Shown here: piece by piece, positions 1 to 7,453 of the stretch
Numbering within the stretch: position 1 is the stretch's first letter
Layout of the letters: every line of letters begins with the position of its first letter
Made by a program: the position numbers and the translations under genes
Assembly: GCF_000820085.1 (NCBI RefSeq)
Contig: NZ_CDBN01000062.1
Location: forward strand, 1 to 38,288
Direction: 5' to 3'
Length of the DNA stretch: 38,288 nt
Source of the DNA: Aeromonas sanarellii
GTDB lineage: Bacteria > Pseudomonadota > Gammaproteobacteria > Enterobacterales > Aeromonadaceae
Notes under the pieces: model-generated
What the model saw: the letters and a program-made list of their open reading frames with translations, nothing else
The model's database searches: none
What the model was told of the DNA's origin: nothing

Positions 1-26
1 TGAGCCATGATCAAACTCTTCAATTT
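1..26 (-). rRNA. 16S rRNA, 5' end (partial)
   Basis: The reverse complement of the first 26 bases reads AAATTGAAGAGTTTGATCAT and then GGCTCA, the universal 5' end of bacterial 16S rRNA. The gene is transcribed leftward and runs off the window. The leader (boxA region) and two rRNA-type promoters lie immediately upstream, to the right. Confidence 0.95.
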
Positions 27-146
27 AAGTTTGGTTGCTTCGAAAAGCGGCTCAATGAATTGCTGAATTAACTGCTGCAACTAAAAGTTGCTTTGGTCAC
101 TTCATCAGACATTGAAAATCAAAAATTGTTTTTGATGCTCGATGCT

Positions 147-189
147 GTGAGTGCCCACACAGATTGCTTGATTCAAATTGTTAAAGAGC
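147..189 (-). promoter_or_regulatory. rRNA leader antitermination region (boxA plus boxC-like segment)
   Basis: On the minus strand positions 189-175 read GCTCTTTAACAATTT, the rrn boxA that recruits NusB/NusE and the antitermination complex. It is followed at 166-147 by CAATCTGTGTGGGCACTCAC, a leader segment almost identical to that of E. coli rrn operons. Just upstream (192-211) the sequence can form a small GCAGC/GCTGC hairpin in the place of boxB. Together these identify the start of a complete rrn transcript. Confidence 0.9.
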
Positions 190-219
190 GACGCAGCTTT
201 TGGCTGCTGCGGGAGTGGC

Positions 220-247
220 ATTCTACTCAACCGCCTTCTCGAGTCAA
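220..247 (-). promoter_or_regulatory. rrn P2 promoter
   Basis: On the minus strand TTGACT (247-242) is followed after 16 bases by TAGAAT (225-220) and a GC-rich discriminator, GCCACTCC. The 16-base spacer and GC-rich discriminator are typical of stringently controlled rRNA promoters. It lies between the stronger P1 and the boxA leader, the normal place for P2. Confidence 0.8.
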
Positions 248-324
248 GCCTTATTTTCACAGGCTTTTCGAGGCTACCGACTTAGGCTTTCTGCGTTGCC
301 GCTTGCCCTTGTCGATGAAGGCGC

Positions 325-352
325 ATTATAGGGAGCGAATTCGTTCTGGCAA
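325..352 (-). promoter_or_regulatory. rrn P1 promoter
   Basis: On the minus strand TTGCCA (352-347), a 16-base spacer and TATAAT (330-325) are followed directly by GCGCC, matching the E. coli rrn P1 arrangement, including the GC discriminator that gives sensitivity to ppGpp and initiating nucleotide. AT-rich sequence upstream (about 361-400) could serve as an UP element for the RNA polymerase alpha subunit. The main growth-rate-controlled start should lie near position 318. Confidence 0.85.
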
Positions 353-428
353 CCCCTCCCCTGCAATAAAATTGCAGAAAAGCGCACTTTTTTAGTTATT
401 CATCTCCAAGCACAGCTTTTATACAAAC

Positions 429-437
429 TTATCCACA
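429..437 (+). promoter_or_regulatory. Perfect DnaA box between rrn P1 and yrdA
   Basis: The sequence TTATCCACA is an exact match to the strict DnaA 9-mer. It lies in the 100 bp between the rrn P1 upstream region and the yrdA start. A second exact match sits upstream of polA (3957-3965). The match is seen directly; DnaA binding is inferred. Confidence 0.5.
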
Positions 438-484
438 GAAACCAACGCCGAATTGCTAGAATGGCCGAAAACAAGGAGGCCAAG

Positions 485-1027
485 ATGGACTTGCGACTGA
501 GACCCTACAAGGGAAAACGCCCGCAACTGGGCAAACGGGTATATGTGGACCCCTGCGCCACCCTGGTGGGGGATATCCAGCTGAGCGACGATGCCAGCAT
601 CTGGCCCATGGTGGCGGCACGGGGGGATGTGAACCATATCCGCATCGGCGCCCGCAGCAACATTCAGGACGGTACCGTGCTGCACCTGACCCGCAAGAGT
701 GCCAGCAACCCCGGCGGCTATCCGCTCTTGATCGGCGAGGATGTCACGGTCGGCCACAAGGCGATGCTGCATGGTTGCACCATAGGCAATCGGGTGCTGG
801 TCGGTATGGGGGCCATCCTGCTGGACGGGGCCGTGGTCGAGGATGATGTGATGATAGGTGCCGGCAGCCTGGTGCCCCCGGGCAAGCGGCTCGAGTCCGG
901 CTTCCTCTATATGGGTAACCCCATCAAGCAAGCTCGCCCCCTCAAGCCCGCCGAGATAGCCTTCCTCAAAACCTCGGCCGACAATTATGTGCTGCTCAAG
1001 GACGAATATCTGCAAGAGACCTTATAG
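485..1027 (+). CDS. yrdA: Gamma-class carbonic anhydrase-like protein YrdA
   Basis: A left-handed beta-helix (hexapeptide repeat) protein of 180 residues, closely matching E. coli YrdA. The central segment GEDVTVGHKAMLHGC is nearly identical and carries the GHxxxxH pair which, with the His in VLHLT, forms the metal site of gamma-type carbonic anhydrases. The family is trimeric; physiological activity of YrdA proteins is not well established. The ATG at 485 is preferred over the in-frame ATG at 461 because a strong AAGGAGG (473-479) lies 5 bases before it. The gene diverges from the rRNA operon and converges on polA; a GC-rich hairpin lies between the two. Confidence 0.9.
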   Translation: MDLRLRPYKGKRPQLGKRVYVDPCATLVGDIQLSDDASIWPMVAARGDVNHIRIGARSNIQDGTVLHLTRKSASNPGGYPLLIGEDVTVGHKAMLHGCTIGNRVLVGMGAILLDGAVVEDDVMIGAGSLVPPGKRLESGFLYMGNPIKQARPLKPAEIAFLKTSADNYVLLKDEYLQETL

Positions 1028-1042
1028 GATCGGTAGAAACAG

Positions 1043-1067
1043 GAAGCCCGGCATGATGCCGGGCTTC
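1043..1067. terminator. Hairpin between convergent yrdA and polA
   Basis: GAAGCCCGGCA, a 3-base loop and TGCCGGGCTTC form an 11-bp perfect stem in the 74-bp gap between two convergent genes. Flanking T-runs are weak on both strands, so it may work as a bidirectional, moderately efficient terminator. Confidence 0.65.
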
Positions 1068-1101
1068 GCTCCTTATATAGCTATATAACCGTCAAGCAGG
1101 G

Positions 1102-3852
1102 TCAGTGGGCCTGATCCCAGTTGTCACCGGTACCCGCTTCCACCACCAGCGGTACATGCAGTTCGGCTGCGGCTGACATCTTCTCCTTGATGATGGCGAT
1201 GTACTCCTCCAGCTTCTCCTCGCGGATCTCGAACACCAGTTCATCGTGCACCTGCATCAGCATGCGGATCGACTGGTCTTCAATCCCGCGGATCCAGCCA
1301 TCGACGGCGATCATGGCGCGCTTGATGATGTCTGCAGCCGTACCCTGCATGGGGGCGTTGATGGCGGCCCGTTCGGCGGCCTTGCGCAGACCGGCGTTGC
1401 GGGACTTGATATCCGGCAGATAGAGGCGGCGACCAAACAGGGTTTCGACATAGCCCTGAGCATCCGCCTGCTGGCGGGTGCGCTCCATGTACTCCAGCAC
1501 ACCCGGGTAGCGTTCGAAGTAGAGATCCATGTACTTCTGCGCCTCGGCGCGACCGATCCCCAGCTGCTTGGCCAGACCGAAGGCGCTCATGCCGTAGATG
1601 AGGCCGAAGTTGATCGCCTTGGCGCTGCGGCGCATGTCGCTGGTCACCCCCTCGAGCGCCACCCCGAACACCTCGGCGGCGGTCGCCTTGTGAATGTCCT
1701 TGCCCTCGGCAAACGCCGTCAGCAACCCCTTGTCACCGGAGAGGTGCGCCATGATGCGCAGCTCGATCTGGGAGTAGTCCGCCGCCACCAGCTTGTAACC
1801 GGCGCACGGGATGAAGGCCTGCCGAATGCGGCGCCCCTGTTCGTTGCGCACCGGGATGTTCTGCAGGTTGGGATCGGTGGACGAGAGTCGACCGGTCGCT
1901 GCCACCGCCTGATGATAGGAGGTGTGCACCCGCCCGGTCTGCGGCTTGATCATCAGCGGCAGCTTGTCGGTGTAGGTGGACTTGAGCTTGGCCAGCCCAC
2001 GGTGCTCCATCAGCAGTTGTGGCAGTTCATAGGTCTCCGCCAGCTCGGCTAGCACCTCTTCCGCGGTGGAAGGGGCCCCTTTCGGCGTCTTCTTGATGAC
2101 AGGCAGCCCCAGCTTGGTAAACAGGATCTCCCCTAGCTGCTTGGGCGAGGAGAGATTGAACTCCTGCCCGGCCAGCTCGTGGGCCTGCTTCTCCAGCTCT
2201 GCCAGACGCACTTCGATCTCCTGGCTCTGCTGGTGCAGCAACCTGGGCTCGATAGTGGTCCCGAGTCGCTCCATCCTTGCCAGTACCGGCAGCAGGGGCA
2301 ACTCGATCTCGCTGAATACCCTGGCGAGGCCCGGCTCGGCAGAGAGCTTGCCCCACAACGCCTGATGCAGGCGCAGGGTGATGTCGGCATCTTCCGCCGC
2401 GTAAGGAGCCGCCTGCTCCAGCTCGATCTGGTTGAAAGTGAGCTGCTTGACCCCCTTGCCGGCAATATCTTCGAACGAGATGGTCTCGACATTCAGATAC
2501 CTGCGGGCCAGCGAGTCCATGTCGTGGCGGCTGGCAGTGGAGTTGAGCACATAGGACTCGAGCATGGTGTCGTAGGCGATGCCCTGCAGCTCGATGCCAT
2601 GGTTGAGCAGCACGTTGCGATCATACTTGAGGTTCTGCCCCACCTTGAGTCGGGCCGGATCTTCCAGCAATAGCTTGAGCTTGCCGAGCACCACGGCCTC
2701 GGTCAGCTGCACCGGCGCCCCCAGATAGTCGTGGCCGAAGGGAACGTAGGCCGCCTTGCCCGGCTCGATCGCGAAAGAGACGCCAACGACGCGCGCCTCC
2801 ATATAGTCGAGACTGGTGGTCTCGGTATCGAAGGCAAACAGCGACGCCGCCTGCAGATGGGCCAGCCACTCATCGAATTCGGCCTCGTCCAGGATGCAGC
2901 GGTAGTCGGTTTCGATGGCGGCTACCGGGGCGGTGCCTTCCTCATCACCTTCGGCTCCGCTCTCCTCGCTGCCGGACTCCAATTCTTTTATCAGGTTGCG
3001 CAGCTCGTACTCGCGGTAGACCGCCAGCAGGGCCTCCTTGTCGATGGGGCCGAGCTCCAACTCTTCCAGGCTCTGCTCCAGCTCGACGTCGGTCTTGATG
3101 GTGGCCAGCACATAGGAGAGGCGCACCTGCTGCTCCTGCTCGCGGAACTTGTCGGCAAACGCCTTGGAGCCACGGAAGCCGAGCGCAGCCACCTTGTCGA
3201 GGTTGGCGGCGATCTGGTCTATGCTGCCGATCCCCTGCAGCAGCGCCAGCGCCGTCTTCTCGCCGACGCCGGTCATGCCGGGGATGTTGTCCACCTTGTC
3301 CCCCATCAGGGCCAGGTAGTCGATGATGAGCTCGGGCGGCACGCCGAACTTCTCGATCACCCCTTCCCGATCGGTCTTCACGTCCTTCATGGTGTCGATC
3401 AGGGTGACATGGTCGGAGACCAGCTGCGCCATGTCCTTGTCCCCCGTGCTGATGAGCACCGGCAGCTGTTTCTCGGTCGCCTGGCGGGCCAGGGTGCCGA
3501 TGACGTCGTCGGCCTCCACCCCTTCCACCATCAGGAAGGGGAAGCCCATCGCCTTGATCATCTGGTGGATGGGGGCGACCTGGCTGCGCAGATCGTCCGG
3601 CATGCTGGCGCGGGTTGCCTTGTACTCGGGATAGATGTCGTCGCGGAAGGTCTTGCCCTTGGCGTCGAACACCACGGCCACGTGGCTGTCGGGGTATTGC
3701 TTGCGAAGACTGCGCATCATGTTGGCCATGACACGGACGGCGCCGCTAGGCAGCCCGGTCGAGGTGCGCAGATCGGCCTGCTGGGAGGCAAAGAAGGCGC
3801 GGTAAAGATATGAAGAGCCGTCGACCAGGATAAGGGGGTTGCTAGAGGCCAT
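1102..3852 (-). CDS. polA: DNA polymerase I
   Basis: A protein of 916 residues (E. coli PolA has 928) that repairs DNA and removes Okazaki primers. All three domains are intact. The N-terminal 5' nuclease (to about residue 290) has [15 protein letters not shown] and GDKVDNIPG. The 3'-5' exonuclease has [16 protein letters not shown] and YAAEDADIT, the three Exo motifs, so proofreading should be active. The C-terminal polymerase has [11 protein letters not shown] (motif A), [14 protein letters not shown] (motif B) and QVHDEL (motif C). The frame is open 20 codons further upstream, but the ATG at 3852 begins the conserved [14 protein letters not shown] block and has AGGA 7 bases before it. The long upstream region carries a DnaA box. 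Confidence 0.97.
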   Translation of the reverse strand: MASSNPLILVDGSSYLYRAFFASQQADLRTSTGLPSGAVRVMANMMRSLRKQYPDSHVAVVFDAKGKTFRDDIYPEYKATRASMPDDLRSQVAPIHQMIKAMGFPFLMVEGVEADDVIGTLARQATEKQLPVLISTGDKDMAQLVSDHVTLIDTMKDVKTDREGVIEKFGVPPELIIDYLALMGDKVDNIPGMTGVGEKTALALLQGIGSIDQIAANLDKVAALGFRGSKAFADKFREQEQQVRLSYVLATIKTDVELEQSLEELELGPIDKEALLAVYREYELRNLIKELESGSEESGAEGDEEGTAPVAAIETDYRCILDEAEFDEWLAHLQAASLFAFDTETTSLDYMEARVVGVSFAIEPGKAAYVPFGHDYLGAPVQLTEAVVLGKLKLLLEDPARLKVGQNLKYDRNVLLNHGIELQGIAYDTMLESYVLNSTASRHDMDSLARRYLNVETISFEDIAGKGVKQLTFNQIELEQAAPYAAEDADITLRLHQALWGKLSAEPGLARVFSEIELPLLPVLARMERLGTTIEPRLLHQQSQEIEVRLAELEKQAHELAGQEFNLSSPKQLGEILFTKLGLPVIKKTPKGAPSTAEEVLAELAETYELPQLLMEHRGLAKLKSTYTDKLPLMIKPQTGRVHTSYHQAVAATGRLSSTDPNLQNIPVRNEQGRRIRQAFIPCAGYKLVAADYSQIELRIMAHLSGDKGLLTAFAEGKDIHKATAAEVFGVALEGVTSDMRRSAKAINFGLIYGMSAFGLAKQLGIGRAEAQKYMDLYFERYPGVLEYMERTRQQADAQGYVETLFGRRLYLPDIKSRNAGLRKAAERAAINAPMQGTAADIIKRAMIAVDGWIRGIEDQSIRMLMQVHDELVFEIREEKLEEYIAIIKEKMSAAAELHVPLVVEAGTGDNWDQAH

Positions 3853-3956
3853 GAAATCGTCCTGCCAAAAATAAACAGCCGCTAGGATGCCACAGGGCCA
3901 GCACCACACCAAGGGGCTGCCTCTCTCCCCCTAGTGCCATCAACCAGATCGCCACC

Positions 3957-3965
3957 TGTGGATAA
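3957..3965 (-). promoter_or_regulatory. Perfect DnaA box upstream of polA
   Basis: The minus strand reads TTATCCACA, an exact DnaA 9-mer, about 105 bp upstream of the polA start codon. A poorer copy (CAATCCACA on the minus strand) is at 4020-4012. DnaA has been reported to stimulate polA expression in E. coli, so the position is meaningful; binding here is inferred. Confidence 0.55.
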
Positions 3966-4031
3966 CTCTGTGTTCAAAAATGGCTCTTCGGCACAAGCTT
4001 CGTGACAAACCTGTGGATTGTTCATAAAAAT

Positions 4032-4045
4032 ATGTTTTAAAACAT
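4032..4045. promoter_or_regulatory. 14-bp perfect palindrome, possible operator
   Basis: ATGTTTTAAAACAT is a perfect palindrome in the polA-elbB divergent promoter region. The length and symmetry suit a dimeric regulator. I do not recognise which one. Confidence 0.35.
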
Positions 4046-4084
4046 TACCTTGAGATCGACAAAACACACCATGATGCAGCCATC

Positions 4085-4098
4085 ATGATCTCGATCAA
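4085..4098. promoter_or_regulatory. FNR-like site
   Basis: ATGATctcgATCAA differs at one position from the FNR consensus TTGAT-N4-ATCAA. It lies about 155 bp upstream of elbB. The match is modest and overlaps another inverted repeat, so the call is weak. Confidence 0.25.
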
Positions 4099-4252
4099 TG
4101 TGGAAAAAAATTCAGGGGGGGTGATGAGGCAGGATCCAAAACGAAACAATCCTAGCACAGCGAGATGACTTGACCAGCGGAGGTCGAACGATAACCATAC
4201 AAAAGTACAACAATTGACCCTGGCTCACATTTTCAACAACGAGGAGTCTGCC

Positions 4253-4903
4253 ATGAAAAAAGTGGCCGTGATCTTGAGTGGCTGTGGCGTGTTCGACGGA
4301 TCGGAAATTCACGAGGCCGTGATCAGCCTGCTGGCACTGGCCCGTCAGGGAGCAACGGTTCAATGCTTCGCCCCGAACGTCGCGCAGTTGCATGTCATCA
4401 ACCACCTGACCGGCGAGGTCAGCGAGGGGGAAAGCCGCAACGTGCTGGTCGAGGCCGCCCGCATCTGCCGCGGCCAGATCCGGGATGTGGCCGAGCTGGA
4501 TGCGGCCGACTTCGACGCCCTGCTGGTGCCTGGCGGCTTCGGTGCCGCCAAGAACCTGTGCGACTTCGCCATCAAGGGATCCGAGTGCCGCATCCAGCCG
4601 GACGTGCTCAAGGCGTGCCAGAGCTTTGCCAAGGCCGGCAAGCCGGCGGCCTATATCTGCATCGCCCCGGCCATGATCCCGCTCATCTATGGTACCGGCA
4701 CCCTGGCCACTATAGGCCGTGACGAGGGGGCCGCCAGCGCCATCGAGGCCATGGGGGGCAGCCACCTCAACTGCCCGGTGAGCGAGTTCGTGGTGGATCA
4801 GGAACGCAAGGTGATCTCCACCCCCGCCTATATGCTGGCGCAGAACATCGTCGAGGCGGCCGATGGTATCGAGAAGACGGTCAGGCAGTTGCTCGCCATG
4901 TGA
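4253..4903 (+). CDS. elbB: Glyoxalase ElbB, DJ-1/PfpI superfamily
   Basis: A 216-residue protein (E. coli ElbB has 217) of the DJ-1/PfpI class I glutamine amidotransferase-like fold. The nucleophile-elbow Cys is seen in AYICIAPAM. The family has been linked to isoprenoid biosynthesis by phenotype and to weak glyoxalase activity by assay; the physiological substrate is unclear. The start at 4253 (MKKVAVILSGCG) is supported by GAGGAG at 4241-4246; the frame is open further upstream but lacks conserved sequence. The gene stands alone, divergent from polA, and ends at a strong bidirectional terminator shared with zapB. Confidence 0.93.
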   Translation: MKKVAVILSGCGVFDGSEIHEAVISLLALARQGATVQCFAPNVAQLHVINHLTGEVSEGESRNVLVEAARICRGQIRDVAELDAADFDALLVPGGFGAAKNLCDFAIKGSECRIQPDVLKACQSFAKAGKPAAYICIAPAMIPLIYGTGTLATIGRDEGAASAIEAMGGSHLNCPVSEFVVDQERKVISTPAYMLAQNIVEAADGIEKTVRQLLAM

Positions 4904-4921
4904 CCCCAAGCCATAACACAA

Positions 4922-4950
4922 ACGGGCCGCTCAAGGAGCGGCCCGTTTTC
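4922..4950. terminator. Bidirectional terminator between elbB and zapB
   Basis: ACGGGCCGCTC, loop AAG and GAGCGGCCCGT form a perfect 11-bp stem (4922-4946). It is followed by TTTTC on the plus strand and by TTTGTGTT on the minus strand. It should end both elbB and zapB transcripts. Confidence 0.85.
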
Positions 4951-4972
4951 ATTCCTGTCGGCAGAGACGGGA

Positions 4973-5182
4973 TCAGATGGCATCGCCCATCTGGTCCATC
5001 TTGCCCAGCAGGGCACGCAGACGCTCTTGCCAGGCGACGTGCTCGTTGCGCAGCTGATGGTTCTCGTCTTGCAGCTTGCTGTTCTGCTCTTTCAGCTCGT
5101 CCAGCTCCATCTTCAGCAGGGAGATGTTGTCGACGGCGGATTGTACTTTGGATTCGAGTTGCTCAAGGACTTCTAGTGACAT
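4973..5182 (-). CDS. zapB: Cell division protein ZapB
   Basis: A 69-residue, almost entirely coiled-coil protein beginning [14 protein letters not shown] and ending [19 protein letters not shown], matching E. coli ZapB (81 residues) at both ends with a shorter middle. ZapB binds ZapA at the Z-ring and helps link it through MatP to the terminus of the chromosome. The frame is open further upstream. The ATG at 5182 is chosen over the ATG two codons earlier because AGG stands 7 bases before 5182 but only 1 base before the other. The leader contains a GCCCC-ACA-GGGGC hairpin at 5210-5222. Confidence 0.92.
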   Translation of the reverse strand: MSLEVLEQLESKVQSAVDNISLLKMELDELKEQNSKLQDENHQLRNEHVAWQERLRALLGKMDQMGDAI

Positions 5183-5241
5183 ATGCATACCTGTATGTTC
5201 AATTGCGATGCCCCACAGGGGCGATTCAAGCGCGTGAAGCC

Positions 5242-5271
5242 AGCATACCCTGATGCGCTCGGCACAAACAA
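5242..5271 (-). promoter_or_regulatory. Predicted zapB promoter
   Basis: On the minus strand TTGTTT (5271-5266), an 18-base spacer and TATGCT (5247-5242) make a plausible sigma-70 promoter about 60 bp upstream of the start codon. The same GGGTATGCTGGC context recurs at the trmL promoter. Confidence 0.4.
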
Positions 5272-5379
5272 GCCAGCGCGTTGCAAATTGCACCCTGCGG
5301 GCCTGTATTGCCTAAATATGCGTCGGTTTTTCTCGCAGGTGCTGCACGCCCGGCCCCGGGGCCATGCTCTGTGCCGGTA

Positions 5380-6660
5380 TCAGCCGTGCAGAGCGATGAA
5401 GCCCCCCAGCAACAGGCAGGCAACGCCGTACATCAACAGACCGTAGAGCAGGTTCCAGCGCAGCAGGAGCCCGGCGCTCAGGTTGTAGCGGGATGCCAAC
5501 GCCAGGTTGGAGCCGGAGAGCGGGCTGGTGCCGGTAGCCAGTCCCCATCCGAGCAGGAAGCACATGCCGAGCAGGCTGGGGTCCGGCGACAGTGGCCACA
5601 GCAGAGGGGCCACGCCGGAGATGCTGATGAGAGGGTGCACCCCGACGATGGCCACCATGAAGATCAGCAGCAGGGTCAGGCTGGCCTCCAGCCAGCCGAA
5701 GTGGTTGAACAGCGGCAGGCCGTGGCCGCCGCCAAAGTCCAGCACCGACAGCGCGCTGTTGATGCCCGCCGCCAGCAAGCCCGCTCCCAGAAACAGCACA
5801 AGCTGGCCACCGATGGCCGGGAAACGCTCCACCACCTGCCGCTTGAGTGCTGTCCCCCGTCCGGCGTGGGGCATGAACAGCAGGGCCAGCAGGGGCGCCA
5901 CCAGCGCGATCACCGCCAGTATGCTGAGCCCGGGCCGGAGCTGATGGATCAGCATGACCAGCAGTGCCAGCGTCACCGGCAGCCCCAGGGTCTGCAACCG
6001 CAGCGGGTAACCCTCGAAGTCCGCCACCCCGAGCCGCTCCACCTGCCAGGCCGTCAGCCCCATGGCCAGCAGGGCGGCCAGGATACCGAAGGGCAGTATG
6101 CTGCCCAGTTGCAGCCCGGGTGAGTAAGTCAGCGCCACCGCCATGGCGACGAAGAAGGGGGACCAGAAGGCCGCGGCGCAGAAGATCCGGCTCAGCACCA
6201 TGACCTGGCGTCGTTCAAGGGTGCCGTTGCGCTCCAGCCGATCGCCGATGATGAAAAGCACCGAGAGGTTGATGACGGCACCGAGCAGATTTAGGCTGGC
6301 CATGGTGCTCCACAGCCCCTTGCGGCCGGACCAGGAGGTGGTTCCTGTCAGCAGCCCGGAGGTCGCGAGGTTGAGGGTGCTGACGGCCGCGAACATGGTG
6401 AGCATGTTGATGTTGGGCAGCAGCCAGTCCCCTGGCCTGAGGTCGGCCCCCCGCCACCAGGAGAAGATCAGCAGCAGCAGTGCCGCCCCGTAGAGCGCCA
6501 GGGCCTGCCGCCTCGCGGCCCCCACCAGCCAGGGCCAGGTGAGCAGGGAGGCGGCCCAGGCCGCGATGGCCGCCGGCCAGGGGGAGAAGTCCAGATAGAG
6601 ATGGAGCAGGTTGAGCAGCCACATCCCCAGGATCAGATAGCCTGACCAGCGCTTGGCCAT
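5380..6660 (-). CDS. Polytopic membrane protein, possible ion-transporter superfamily permease
   Basis: A 426-residue, very hydrophobic protein with about 11-12 predicted membrane segments. Internal features such as AIVGVHPLISISGVAPLL near residue 330 and SPLSGSNLALASRYNLS near 385 resemble the re-entrant, small-residue-rich segments of ion-transporter (IT) superfamily carriers (the DASS, ArsB and NhaD groups). This is a fold-level impression, not a family match, and I cannot name the substrate. It is the last gene of a minus-strand run: it starts 6 bases after the cysE stop, with AGGGA just ahead of the ATG. Co-transcription with cysE and the metal exporter fieF suggests a role in sulfur, amino acid or metal handling, but this is inference. 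Confidence 0.75.
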   Translation of the reverse strand: MAKRWSGYLILGMWLLNLLHLYLDFSPWPAAIAAWAASLLTWPWLVGAARRQALALYGAALLLLIFSWWRGADLRPGDWLLPNINMLTMFAAVSTLNLATSGLLTGTTSWSGRKGLWSTMASLNLLGAVINLSVLFIIGDRLERNGTLERRQVMVLSRIFCAAAFWSPFFVAMAVALTYSPGLQLGSILPFGILAALLAMGLTAWQVERLGVADFEGYPLRLQTLGLPVTLALLVMLIHQLRPGLSILAVIALVAPLLALLFMPHAGRGTALKRQVVERFPAIGGQLVLFLGAGLLAAGINSALSVLDFGGGHGLPLFNHFGWLEASLTLLLIFMVAIVGVHPLISISGVAPLLWPLSPDPSLLGMCFLLGWGLATGTSPLSGSNLALASRYNLSAGLLLRWNLLYGLLMYGVACLLLGGFIALHG

Positions 6661-6666
6661 GGTTCC

Positions 6667-7446
6667 CTAGATGTTCTGGTTCATGTCGAAGGAGGGTTTG
6701 TCACACTCAGGCCGGCCCACGATCTTGGCGGGCACGCCGGCGACCGTGGTGTGGGGAGGCACTGGGTTGATCACCACGCTGCCGGCCCCTATCTTGGCGC
6801 CGACGCCCACCTCTATGTTGCCGAGCACCTTGGCCCCCGCCCCTATCATCACCCCTTCCCGGATCTTGGGATGGCGATCGCCGCTCTCCTTGCCGGTCCC
6901 CCCCAGGGTCACGCTCTGCAGGATGGAGACGTCGTTCTCGATGACCGCGGTCTCCCCGACGACGATGCCGGTGGCGTGGTCAAACATGATGCCCTTGCCG
7001 ATACGGGCGGCCGGGTGCACGTCGACCCCGAACACCACGGAGATCTGGTTTTGCAGATAGAGTGCCAGGGCACGACGACCCTGGCGCCACAGCCAGTTGG
7101 CGACCCGGTAGCCCTGCAGGGCATGGAATCCCTTGAGATAGAGCAAGGGTGTGGAGAAGAGGTCGACCGCCGGGTCGCGCTCCTGTACGGCGCAGATGTC
7201 GGCGGCCACCGCAGCCAGCAGCTCGGGTTCGCTGCGCAGGGCCAGCTCGATCACTTCGCGCAGGGCGATGGCCGGCATGGTGGTGCTGTCGAGCTTGTTG
7301 GCGAGCTGGAAACTCAGCGCCGAGCGCAGGTCCCGGTGGTTAAGAATGGTGGAATGGAAGAAGCTGGCCAGCATGGGCTCCTGGGCCGTCATGCTCTGCG
7401 CTTCCTGCTGAATTTTTCGCCACGTGCGGGCGACCAGATCATCCAT
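6667..7446 (-). CDS. cysE: Serine O-acetyltransferase
   Basis: A 259-residue enzyme making O-acetylserine from serine and acetyl-CoA, the first committed step of cysteine synthesis. It has the N-terminal helical domain (EPMLASFFHSTILNH) and the left-handed beta-helix catalytic domain with FDHATGIVVGETAVIENDVSI and GGTGKESGDRHPKI. It ends in MNQNI rather than the longer GDGI tail of E. coli. This resembles the MNLNI end of the Haemophilus enzyme, whose terminal Ile inserts into the active site of CysK to form cysteine synthase, so complex formation should be preserved. It starts 7 bases after the fieF stop and is followed 6 bases later by the membrane protein gene, suggesting one operon. Confidence 0.96.
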   Translation of the reverse strand: MDDLVARTWRKIQQEAQSMTAQEPMLASFFHSTILNHRDLRSALSFQLANKLDSTTMPAIALREVIELALRSEPELLAAVAADICAVQERDPAVDLFSTPLLYLKGFHALQGYRVANWLWRQGRRALALYLQNQISVVFGVDVHPAARIGKGIMFDHATGIVVGETAVIENDVSILQSVTLGGTGKESGDRHPKIREGVMIGAGAKVLGNIEVGVGAKIGAGSVVINPVPPHTTVAGVPAKIVGRPECDKPSFDMNQNI

Positions 7447-7453
7447 GTTGAGC

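Larger units (their letters stand above)
3853..4252. other. Intergenic control region between divergent polA and elbB
   Basis: These 400 bp hold no convincing gene. Visible elements are an exact DnaA box (3957-3965), a degenerate one (4012-4020), a perfect 14-bp palindrome (4032-4045), a 7-bp inverted repeat CATGATG/CATCATG (4070-4087) and an FNR-like site (4085-4098). The elbB ribosome binding site GAGGAG is at 4241-4246. AT content is clearly higher than in the flanking genes, as expected for two divergent promoters. Confidence 0.6.

Noticed and set aside
93..395. Open frame of 100 codons on the plus strand
   Set aside because: It lies wholly across the rrn leader, P2 and P1 on the other strand, has no ribosome site and no protein-like pattern.
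1028..1101. Spot 42 (spf) small RNA next to polA, as in E. coli
   Set aside because: The 74 bp downstream of polA hold only a hairpin shared with yrdA, too short and without Spot 42 sequence.
2731..3813. 360-codon plus-strand frame
   Set aside because: It is antisense to the 5' nuclease and exonuclease part of polA, which has all its motifs.
3882..4067. 61-codon minus-strand frame upstream of polA
   Set aside because: It covers the DnaA box and palindromes, has no ribosome site and no recognisable sequence.
5281..6123. Long plus-strand frame opposite the membrane protein gene
   Set aside because: It is a Gln/Arg/His-rich shadow of GC-rich coding DNA; the minus-strand membrane protein has consistent helices and a ribosome site.
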